A stretch of 41,815 nucleotides of DNA from Mycobacterium persicum (GTDB taxonomy: Bacteria; Actinomycetota; Actinomycetes; Mycobacteriales; Mycobacteriaceae): the NCBI RefSeq assembly GCF_002086675.1, contig NZ_MVIF01000046.1, positions 1 through 41,815 of the forward strand, read 5' to 3'. A program made the translations under genes and the position numbers. Positions 34,672 to 41,815 of this stretch are shown here, piece after piece. A model generated the notes under the pieces. The model was not told the origin of the DNA. It saw only the letters and a program-made list of their open reading frames with translations, and did not search any database. Each line of letters starts with the position of its first letter. Within the stretch, counting starts at the first letter, position 1.

Positions 34672-36456
34672 GTGGCCGGCTACCAGCGACAGGCCGCCGG
34701 CTTCGGCCTGCTCTGCTATGGACCTGCGGACACCGCGGATCCGCACCGCTCAGTGCTGGCCTTCCCGCACGGCGGAGGAAGCCCGCACTCGTTTGCCAGG
34801 CTCAGTGCGGAGCTCGGTCAACACGGCTACTGCGTCACCGCGGTTGATCCGCCCGGACGACCACGCTCGGGTGGCCCCGTCCTGCACGAGCTTGGCGAGC
34901 TGGTCCAGTTCTACCTCGATCAGCTGCCGGAGCAGCTGCTGGGCGGGGTGCTGATCGGCCACAGCGTCGGCGCTTACGTGGCGTCGGCGCTGGCTGCTCG
35001 CCTGGAGCGCGAAGGCCGGCCCGCACGGGCCGTGGTCATGTCGGCCGTGGTGCCGCCGGCCTACCTCGACCCATCCCGGCCGCTATCGAAAATGACTGAC
35101 GCGCAACGACTTGACTGGTGCCGTCACCTGGGCACCTTCCCGGCGGCCGATAAGTACAGCGGTGCCTTGTTCACCCTGTTCGCCGGCGCCATCCGGGCCG
35201 ATTGCGAGGTGTTCGAGTCGGCGATGGGCGTGTCGCTGGACCATACGACGCCGTTGCTGGTGCTCGCCGGCGATGCGGACCCGGCGTGTCCGGTCCAGCA
35301 GGTGGCCCACTGGCCCGACACCCACCCGCAGGCGGTGATCCGGACGCTGCCCGGCGGCGGACACATGCTCCCGCAGGATGCCGCGCCCAGGTACGCGGCG
35401 GAAGTGGCCGACTTCCTGCGCCCCGGCCGCAACGGCTCCATCCCGACACCGCGAATTACCGGGCACCGGCGGTCCTGGCGCCGGGAGGATATGTGGTTGC
35501 GCGGCCGAGAAGGCCGCCGATGCCTACCGGTCGTGCTTCCCCGAGGTCGTGACACGCCGTCGGCGCTGGCCGAGGTTATCTCCGAAAACGATTGCGTGGC
35601 AACATTATTGGCCGAACATGGGGCGCTACTGGCCCGCGGGTGGAACGTGGGCGACGCGGGCGGGCTGCAGGCGATCACGGGGCGGGCCGGCATCGAGCCG
35701 ACGCGCTATGTCGGCGGGAACTCGCCCCGGACCGCGTTGGGCAACGGGATCTATACGTCCACCGAGTATCCGCCCGAGGCGCCGATCAGCCCGCACAACG
35801 AAATGTCGTACTCGGACCGCTGGCCCAAGCGGCTGTACTTCTGCTGTGCACGGCCCGCGGCCCAGGGCGGTGAAACGCTGCTCGCCGACGGCCGCGCCCT
35901 GGTTGCGCACCCCCGGCTGCAGGAAGTTGTCGATTGCATGCGGCGCAAGGGGATTCGATACCTGCGCACCATGCGCAGCGGGTCCGGGCCGGGCAAATCA
36001 TGGCAGCAGACCTTCGAGACCGCCGACCGGGACAAGGTGGCCGGTCTGTTGCGAGATTCGGGCGCGACCGCGACGTGGCTGCCCGGCGGGGCGCTGCGTA
36101 TCGTCGAATGCCGGCCGGCCTTCATCCATGATTCGGACTCGGGCCGGCAGGTGTGGTTCAACCAGGCCGAACAGTGGCATTCTTCGGCCCTTCCGGTCGA
36201 GATCCGCGACGTGTTGCTCGATGAGTTCGGCGAAGAGGGGCTGCCCCACCATGCGTCCTACGGCGACGGCGAGCCCATACCGGAACGCGATCTCGACGCC
36301 ATTCGCCATGTCCTGGAAGCTGTTTCAGTGGCCCACTCGTGGCGCCGCGGTGATGTTCTGGTGGTGGACAACGTGACGACGCTGCACGGCCGGGCCGCCT
36401 ACCGTGGCGAGCGGCGCGTTCTGGTCGCGATGACTGACCCGGTGGCGCGCGAGTGA
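34672..36456 (+). CDS. Fusion of type II thioesterase and SyrP/TauD-like Fe/2OG oxygenase
   Basis: A 594-aa two-domain protein from GTG 34672. Residues 1-260 are an alpha/beta-hydrolase type II thioesterase with GHSVG (Ser98), GDADP (probable Asp) and GGGHM (His231); these remove wrong acyl groups from carrier proteins. Residues about 275-594 are a TauD/SyrP-like oxygenase. They include the typical stretch GIYTSTEYPP, then SPHNEMSYS with His375 and Glu377 as iron ligands, FCCARPA and GGETLLADGR, and distal His572 with following Arg residues. SyrP beta-hydroxylates carrier-bound Asp in syringomycin synthesis. An Asp-activating A domain lies in the same operon, so 3-hydroxyaspartate formation is a good prediction. 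The reading frame is continuous through the linker. The stop overlaps the next start (GTGA). Confidence 0.9.
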   Translation: MAGYQRQAAGFGLLCYGPADTADPHRSVLAFPHGGGSPHSFARLSAELGQHGYCVTAVDPPGRPRSGGPVLHELGELVQFYLDQLPEQLLGGVLIGHSVGAYVASALAARLEREGRPARAVVMSAVVPPAYLDPSRPLSKMTDAQRLDWCRHLGTFPAADKYSGALFTLFAGAIRADCEVFESAMGVSLDHTTPLLVLAGDADPACPVQQVAHWPDTHPQAVIRTLPGGGHMLPQDAAPRYAAEVADFLRPGRNGSIPTPRITGHRRSWRREDMWLRGREGRRCLPVVLPRGRDTPSALAEVISENDCVATLLAEHGALLARGWNVGDAGGLQAITGRAGIEPTRYVGGNSPRTALGNGIYTSTEYPPEAPISPHNEMSYSDRWPKRLYFCCARPAAQGGETLLADGRALVAHPRLQEVVDCMRRKGIRYLRTMRSGSGPGKSWQQTFETADRDKVAGLLRDSGATATWLPGGALRIVECRPAFIHDSDSGRQVWFNQAEQWHSSALPVEIRDVLLDEFGEEGLPHHASYGDGEPIPERDLDAIRHVLEAVSVAHSWRRGDVLVVDNVTTLHGRAAYRGERRVLVAMTDPVARE

Positions 36457-37670
36457 GCGTGCCGGGTTGGCTCATCGGGCTACGTGACGCCAGCAGTCCG
36501 CTGGGAGCCGATTTTGCTCCGCTGGTTTTCCAGGCTGTCGATATTGATCCGGACATGCTGGTTGCCCGGCTGCCCGTGCTGGTGTCGCGGCACGAAGCGT
36601 TGCGACTGGTGTGGCCGGACCTGTCGGTGGGTTCGCCCGAAGCGGTTCTCGACGCCGTTCTCGGGGTCGATACCCATGGCGGGGACATCGGCAGCTTCGC
36701 CGCGGCGCTGGCGCTGGCTGGGTACCGGTGCGCGGGAAAACCGTTGTGGCGGGTGCGATTGGTCGCAACGGTCCAGCCGCCCCAGCAGTATGTGGTTGTG
36801 GGCCTGGACCGATTGATCACCGACCCGTGGTCGTTGCATGTGCTCGCCCAGGAGCTGTGTTTGTTGTGCCATGCCGGTCCGCCGCCGGACTTGGGCCCGC
36901 CACCGGCGCAATTCGGTGCGGTGCTGGCTGATCGGGCCGCCGGGTCGGACGATTCCGACGCGAGGGCCGAACGGCTGCACTGGCGGCGACAACTTGCGGA
37001 TGCGAATTTTGGTGCCGATCCGCGGGTGCCGCGCTCCGCGGTGACGGCGGCGCGAATACGGCGGGTGCCGCTGACGGCCGACGACGAACAAGCCATGGTT
37101 GCGCTTGCTTCGGCGTGCCGGACCACGCTGCTGGCGCCGGTCGTTGCCGCGGTACACCTGGTCTGGCGGCGGCAGGTCGGCGCGGCCGAAACCGTGCTGT
37201 TGACCGAGGTCGGCCACCGCGACACCCAGGAGCTGGACGGTGCGGTGGCGCCCCTGATGGAGCCGCGTCCGATGCGAATTACGTCGGATGTACGTGCGGG
37301 GCCACTTATTTCGCAGGCCCGCGACGCACTTCTCGACGTCTTGGACAACAGCTGCGTGCCGCTGGCCACCGATCCCACGCCGATGCAGCCGTTTTTCGAT
37401 CACCCCGACCGGATGACGGTGCTGGCCGAGTTTGATACCCCCAACCAGCCCACGGTGCCCGATTCCACGCTCAATCTGCTTGACCAGCCGAGCATCTGGG
37501 CGCTCGGCCCACCGCGCGCCGATGTGCACGTGATGGTCCGCGGCGAGCATCGGGCGCCGTCGGTATATCTGGCCGATAACCCGCTTGCGGTGACCGATCA
37601 AGTCGCCGAAGAGTTCGCCCACGGACTGGTTTCGGCGCTGCGCGCGATGACGTCCGACGTCGATGCCTGA
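36453..37670 (+). CDS. Stand-alone condensation-domain-like protein with degenerate active site
   Basis: A 405-aa protein of condensation-domain size and layout. The early segment LVSRHEALRLVW is typical. The strand that should carry HHxxxDG reads Asp119-Arg120-Leu-Ile-Thr-Asp124, followed by PWSLHVLAQEL, so both histidines are lost while the structural Asp and the PWS turn remain. The C-terminal lobe is recognisable (VLLTEVGHRDTQEL). It is therefore unlikely to catalyse ordinary peptide bond formation. It may recruit tailoring enzymes, as X domains do, act as a scaffold or interface, or be decaying. It ends the eight-gene operon and converges with the MFS gene 10 bp away. Confidence 0.78.
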   Translation: MSVPGWLIGLRDASSPLGADFAPLVFQAVDIDPDMLVARLPVLVSRHEALRLVWPDLSVGSPEAVLDAVLGVDTHGGDIGSFAAALALAGYRCAGKPLWRVRLVATVQPPQQYVVVGLDRLITDPWSLHVLAQELCLLCHAGPPPDLGPPPAQFGAVLADRAAGSDDSDARAERLHWRRQLADANFGADPRVPRSAVTAARIRRVPLTADDEQAMVALASACRTTLLAPVVAAVHLVWRRQVGAAETVLLTEVGHRDTQELDGAVAPLMEPRPMRITSDVRAGPLISQARDALLDVLDNSCVPLATDPTPMQPFFDHPDRMTVLAEFDTPNQPTVPDSTLNLLDQPSIWALGPPRADVHVMVRGEHRAPSVYLADNPLAVTDQVAEEFAHGLVSALRAMTSDVDA

Positions 37671-37680
37671 GCTTTCGCCG

Positions 37681-39045
37681 CTATGCCGCGCACGCCGCGG
37701 GCAGCGAAACGCAGAACAGCCGATGTGCCCCCACGGCGCGACGGCGCGTCACTCCGGCACGCTCGGCCAGGCAGCGGCCGGCAGCACCTCGCGAGACCAC
37801 AATGGCGGCGCCGAAGGCGCTCGCCAGCACCGGCCACCCGATCAGTCCCACCGGCATCAACACCGCCATCACGGCAGGGCCGATGACCTGTTGGCCGGTG
37901 TAGGCGAGGCTGAAGGCGCCGAGATAGCGGCTCAACTCTGTCTCGGGTGACAGCTCTGCGGACAGCTCGTAGGCGGCCACGTTGTGGAGGTTCTCGGCGA
38001 CCGAGAGCAGCACGACGGCCGTCAGCACCGCCAAGACCGCAATGGTGGTGGTCGCCGCCTGGCCGAGGGCCAGGAAGCCGCAGCAGGCCATCAGCAGCAG
38101 ACCCGCCAGTCCCAGTACCCGATTCGCGGCCGCAGCCCCGTCAGCGAACCGCGCGACGTAAACCTGAAGCACCGCCGTCAGCACGGTGTTGACCGCCATG
38201 AATACGGGCACCCATCCCGCGGGCACCGCGGTGTGCTTGATGACCCAAATCGGCAGCAGCACGATCAGCACGCTGTCGTGCAGCCACAACACGCCGTTGC
38301 CGATCGTGAATACCACGAACCACCGGTCGCGGAACGGGGACCGCTGGCCGGCCGCGGCTCCGGCCGCCGGACTGGGTGTCGGAGTCTCGGCCGCCACCAC
38401 GGCTTGCGTCCGCGAAACCGTCGGCCACACCATGGCGGCCGCCACCAGGAAAGAGATCCCGTTGGCAACAAAGAGCGCGGTGAACACCGACGTCGCGGCG
38501 GCGGCGAACGCCCCCGCGGCGAGCAGGAAGCCCGCGGTCAGGCCCAGGTTCCGCACGCCGCGGATTGAGGCCATCGTCCGAGTGCAGTCCTGGTTGCCGA
38601 TCACCGCCCGGACGACCGACTGCTGCAGCGGTGTGCTCGCGCGGTCTGCGGCGGTGAGGACCACCGTGAGAACCAGAAAGCCCTTGAAGTCGGAAACGCC
38701 TGCAAAGCAGCAGTAGCCGAGACCACGCAGCACCAGCAGTCCGATGTAGAGCCTTCCGGGCCCCAGTCGGTCCGCCAGCCGGCCCAATGGCACCGGGACG
38801 AACAGAGCGAGGATTCCGGCCGCGGTGCTGGCAAAGGCGACTTGCGGCGCACCGATTTTGACGATCCCGACGAAGTACAGCGTGAAGGAGGCGAAAAACA
38901 GCCCGGTGCCCAGCGAATCGATACCCCCACTGATCGCCAGTGTGCGACCTGCCGGGCTGGCGGGCAGCAGCATCGCACCCAGCCGGCGAATTCCTCCCTG
39001 CGTCGCCGGGCGACTCGGGGATTGCCTGCGGTTGGTGCCAGCCAT
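37681..39045 (-). CDS. Major facilitator superfamily exporter
   Basis: A 454-aa MFS protein with about 12 hydrophobic segments, the loop motif GRLADRLGPGRLY between segments 2 and 3, and a hydrophilic central loop (about residues 200-230, PTPSPAAGAAAGQR) between two halves. It is a candidate exporter of the product of the adjacent biosynthetic genes, judged only from position. The start ATG at 39045 is chosen because the frame upstream to 39327 is Pro/Arg/Thr-rich without a membrane segment, and a purine-rich GGAAGAGAG lies a little upstream. It is convergent with the operon and divergent from the partial NRPS. Confidence 0.85.
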   Translation of the reverse strand: MAGTNRRQSPSRPATQGGIRRLGAMLLPASPAGRTLAISGGIDSLGTGLFFASFTLYFVGIVKIGAPQVAFASTAAGILALFVPVPLGRLADRLGPGRLYIGLLVLRGLGYCCFAGVSDFKGFLVLTVVLTAADRASTPLQQSVVRAVIGNQDCTRTMASIRGVRNLGLTAGFLLAAGAFAAAATSVFTALFVANGISFLVAAAMVWPTVSRTQAVVAAETPTPSPAAGAAAGQRSPFRDRWFVVFTIGNGVLWLHDSVLIVLLPIWVIKHTAVPAGWVPVFMAVNTVLTAVLQVYVARFADGAAAANRVLGLAGLLLMACCGFLALGQAATTTIAVLAVLTAVVLLSVAENLHNVAAYELSAELSPETELSRYLGAFSLAYTGQQVIGPAVMAVLMPVGLIGWPVLASAFGAAIVVSRGAAGRCLAERAGVTRRRAVGAHRLFCVSLPAACAA

Positions 39046-39248
39046 TGGTGTTGCTGCTCTCTTCCAAGGCCGCCATCGCGGCGCGAGTACCTCGACCAGC
39101 ACAGCTTCGCCGCAGCCGCTACCTGAATCCTTGGCGAATTCTGGAAACGCGACAGGCGTTAGGACCGATGGTGCGGGCGACACACCGTCGGGCTCGGGTG
39201 TAGGTTGGATGTCTCGCAAAAGCCGAGTGCAGGGATATATCGCGATGC

Positions 39249-41815
39249 GTGTCCGCCGGTACGTCAGCGTGGAAATCGCTTGTGGCCCTGGATCGGTCAG
39301 GGGTGGTGGGCACCCTCGTCGACGCACCCTCGGTGCCGGGCCTGGTCATTCCCATGGGCTCGGCCGCTGACGGCGTCCAACCGTTGGTGGCCGCGGCGCC
39401 GCCGAAGCCGGTGCCGTTGTCCTACGGGCAACGTCGGTTGTGGTTCATTGATCAACTAGAAGGGCCGTCCCCCCTTTACAACATGGCGGTGGGGCTGCGG
39501 TTATCTGGACGGCTGGACACCGAGGCGCTGTGCACGGCGGTCACCGATGTGGCGAGCCGCCACCGCTCGTTGCGCACCGTCTTTCCGGTCACCGACGGTA
39601 TCCCCGAGCAGCGCGTGGTCGATGCCACCGCCGCCGACACGGGCTGGCAGATCACCGACGCCGCCACGTGGTCGGCAGCCCGGCTGCAGCAGGCCATTGC
39701 CGCGCGGGTCGGCTACCGGTTCCATCTGGCCAACCAAATCCCGCTGCGGACAGAGCTTTTCAGCGTCGGCGCCGACGAACACGTGCTGGTCATCGTGATG
39801 CACCACATCGCCGCCGACCGGTGGTCACTCGGTCCGCTGCTGCGCGACCTGGCCACCGCCTACACCGCCCGCCGAGCAGGGGCGGCCCCCGGCTGGGAAG
39901 AGTTGGCACTGCACTACGCCGATTACAGCCGGTGGCAGCGTGCCCAGCTGGGTGACGCGGACGACCCCGCCAGCACCATCTCCGCCGGGCTGGTGTATTG
40001 GCAGCAAACCCTGGCCGGACTGCCGGAACGGCTGGAGCTGCCCACCGACCGCCCCTACCCGCAAGTGGCCGGGCACGCCGGCGCCAGCATCGCCGTCGAC
40101 TGGCCGGTGGCATTGCACCGCAGGATTGCGTGGTTGGCCCGCGAGCATCGCGCCACGAGTTTCATGGTCATTGCGGCGGGCGCGGCTGCGTTGCTTGCCG
40201 GTCTGACCGGCAGCACCGATATCGCGGTGGGCATTCCCGTTGCCGGGCGCACCGACCCCGCGTTCGAGGAGATGGTCGGGCTGTTCGTCAATACGGTGGT
40301 GTTGCGAGTCAGCCTGGCCGGTGACCCTAACCTCACCGAGCTGATCACCCGGGTCCGGGAAGCCAGCCTGGACGCCTACGAGCACCAGGACGTGCCCTTT
40401 GAGGTGATCGTTGAACGGCTCAACCCCACCCGCAGCCTCACCCATCACCCGCTGATCCAAGTCATGTTGGCCTGGCAAAGCGCCGCCCCGGCCGACGAAT
40501 TGATCCTGCCCGGACTGCGTGTCGGCTCCGTCCCCGCCGATACCCAAGCCGCCCACCTTGACCTGACCCTCACCTTCGGCGACCGCTTCGCACCCAGCGG
40601 GGCGCCCGCTGGCATCAACGGTGAAATCACTTACCGCACAGATGTATTCGATGCCTCCAGCATCGAGAGGCTTCGCGACCGCCTGCAACGGCTGCTGACC
40701 GCGATGACCGACGATCCGAGTGCGCCGCTGTCGTCGATCGATGCGCTCGACGCCGACGAACACGCCCATCTCGATGAAATCGGGAACCGCGCAGCCCTGG
40801 CCAAAACCACGGCGCCGGTGTCCATACCGGCGTTGTTCGACGCCCAGGTCGCTCGCACACCGCGGGCGGTGGCGCTGGTCGGTGTGGACCGAACGCTGAC
40901 CTACGCCCAACTGGAGCGGGCCGCGAACCGGCTGGCCCACGCGTTGATCGATGCCGGGGTGGGCCCCGGCGCCGTGGTGGCGCTGCTGCTGGCGCGCTCC
41001 ATCCCGGCCACCATCGCCATCCTCGCGGTGCTCAAGACCGGGGCGGCCTACCTACCCATCGATACCCAACACCCAAGCGCGCGCATCGCTTTCATGCTCA
41101 ACGACGCGACCCCCAAGGCCGCGATTACCACCACCGACCTCGCCCCGTTACTCGTTGCCGCCGGAGTCGGCACCGATCTGGCAGTCATCGACGTCGACGA
41201 TCCCCGAATCGATACTTATCCGGGCACCGCGCCACCGCCCCCCGACGCCGACCACATCGCCTACATCATGTACACCTCCGGTACCACCGGTACTCCCAAA
41301 GGTGTTGCGATCAGCCACCGCAACGTCACCCAACTCTTCGAGGTAGTGCCGCCATTCACCGCCACCGCCGGAAAGGCCGGCGCCCAATGCCATTCGTATT
41401 CGTTCGACTTCTCGGTATGGGAGATGTGGGGAGCACTCCTGCACGGCGGGCGGCTGGTGGTGGTGCCGGATGCGGTGGCGCGCTCGTCCCCGGATTTGCA
41501 TGCGCTGCTGGTACGGGAACACGTCGACGTGCTGACGCAAACTCCCTCCGCTATCGCGATGTTGCCCCGGCGTGGGCTGGAGTCCGCGGCTGTGGTGCTG
41601 CTCGGCGAGGTGTGTCCTGTCGAATTGGTGGATCGGTGGGCGTCCGGGCCGATGATGATCAATACCTACGGCCCGACAGAGGCGACGGTCTGGGTGTCGA
41701 CGAGCGCGCCACTGGTTGCCGATGCGGCGCCGCCGCCGATCGGCTCGCCGGTGCCGGGTGCGGCGTTGTTCGTGTTGGACGCCTGGCTGCGCCCGGTGCC
41801 CGTGGGGGTGGTGGG
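39249..41815 (+). CDS. Non-ribosomal peptide synthetase, C-A..., cut by the window edge
   Basis: An open frame from after the TAG at 39201 to the right edge, where it continues. Residues are counted from GTG 39249, but GTG 39282 and ATG 39354 are also possible starts. The C domain begins at [11 protein letters not shown], is of the LCL look (RHRSLRTVF), and has an intact HHIAADRWS (catalytic His near residue 186). The A domain follows (from about 515), with [22 protein letters not shown] and [11 protein letters not shown]; the sequence ends soon after. Pocket residues read about D-F-W-T-V-L-T-V-W, which I cannot match to a known amino acid, though the first three recall the Thr code. A leading C domain means it accepts a chain from another protein, plausibly the PCP of the 2769-aa synthase. 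It is divergent from the MFS gene; the 203-bp gap shows no clear promoter. Confidence 0.9.
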   Translation, partial: MSAGTSAWKSLVALDRSGVVGTLVDAPSVPGLVIPMGSAADGVQPLVAAAPPKPVPLSYGQRRLWFIDQLEGPSPLYNMAVGLRLSGRLDTEALCTAVTDVASRHRSLRTVFPVTDGIPEQRVVDATAADTGWQITDAATWSAARLQQAIAARVGYRFHLANQIPLRTELFSVGADEHVLVIVMHHIAADRWSLGPLLRDLATAYTARRAGAAPGWEELALHYADYSRWQRAQLGDADDPASTISAGLVYWQQTLAGLPERLELPTDRPYPQVAGHAGASIAVDWPVALHRRIAWLAREHRATSFMVIAAGAAALLAGLTGSTDIAVGIPVAGRTDPAFEEMVGLFVNTVVLRVSLAGDPNLTELITRVREASLDAYEHQDVPFEVIVERLNPTRSLTHHPLIQVMLAWQSAAPADELILPGLRVGSVPADTQAAHLDLTLTFGDRFAPSGAPAGINGEITYRTDVFDASSIERLRDRLQRLLTAMTDDPSAPLSSIDALDADEHAHLDEIGNRAALAKTTAPVSIPALFDAQVARTPRAVALVGVDRTLTYAQLERAANRLAHALIDAGVGPGAVVALLLARSIPATIAILAVLKTGAAYLPIDTQHPSARIAFMLNDATPKAAITTTDLAPLLVAAGVGTDLAVIDVDDPRIDTYPGTAPPPPDADHIAYIMYTSGTTGTPKGVAISHRNVTQLFEVVPPFTATAGKAGAQCHSYSFDFSVWEMWGALLHGGRLVVVPDAVARSSPDLHALLVREHVDVLTQTPSAIAMLPRRGLESAAVVLLGEVCPVELVDRWASGPMMINTYGPTEATVWVSTSAPLVADAAPPPIGSPVPGAALFVLDAWLRPVPVGVV

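Noticed and set aside
38141..39076. Alternative 311-aa minus-strand frame
   Set aside because: It is a frame shadow of the MFS gene without hydrophobic segments.

Overview
The window looks like chromosomal DNA of a mycobacterium, probably a nontuberculous species. The GC content is high. The left third carries the mycobacterial Pup-proteasome neighbourhood in the gene order known from Mycobacterium tuberculosis (Rv2119 to Rv2109 equivalents). The species cannot be fixed from the sequence alone.

Left part (1-13.2 kb). A TesB-like thioesterase is translationally coupled to an Fe-S RecB-type nuclease. Next come the tRNA m1A58 methyltransferase trmI, a DUF503 protein, the lipoprotein lppK, the proteasomal ATPase mpa, an uncharacterised protein and a polytopic membrane protein (Rv2114/Rv2113-like). 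A DUF2314 gene, which I do not recall at this site in M. tuberculosis, comes before dop. The dop-pup-prcB-prcA run is intact with conserved catalytic features. Directly before dop lie five copies of a 57-bp repeat, each holding a 9-bp-arm hairpin. A TAGGCT -10-like hexamer sits so close to the dop start codon that a leaderless transcript is likely.

Middle and right part (13.2-41.8 kb). After a convergent CPA2-type cation/proton antiporter comes what looks like one 23-kb operon of eight tightly packed genes (14838-37670) for a halogenated or hydroxylated lipopeptide-like product. The genes are: (1) a 2769-aa hybrid KS-ACP-aminotransferase-FMN monooxygenase-C-A-PCP that has no AT domain and whose A domain reads as Asp-specific; (2) a PhyH-type Fe/2OG oxygenase; (3) a probable ATP-grasp ligase; (4) an A/acyl-ligase-KR-ACP protein; (5) a KS-AT-KR-ACP module; (6) a SyrB2-like protein in which the facial carboxylate is replaced (HxV); (7) a fusion of a type II thioesterase with a SyrP/TauD-like oxygenase; (8) a stand-alone condensation-like protein that has lost the HH motif. 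A convergent MFS exporter and a divergent NRPS (C-A, running off the right edge) follow.

How they may work together (inference). The A-KR-ACP protein loads a starter and the KS-AT-KR-ACP module extends it. The AT-less KS of the first protein extends it again, after which the chain is beta-aminated and alpha-hydroxylated and joined to Asp. The SyrP-like half could beta-hydroxylate the Asp. The SyrB2-like protein could halogenate, or otherwise oxidise, a carrier-bound residue. The divergent NRPS would add later residues and the MFS protein would export the product. No PPTase, MbtH-like gene, pathway regulator or terminal release domain is seen in the window.
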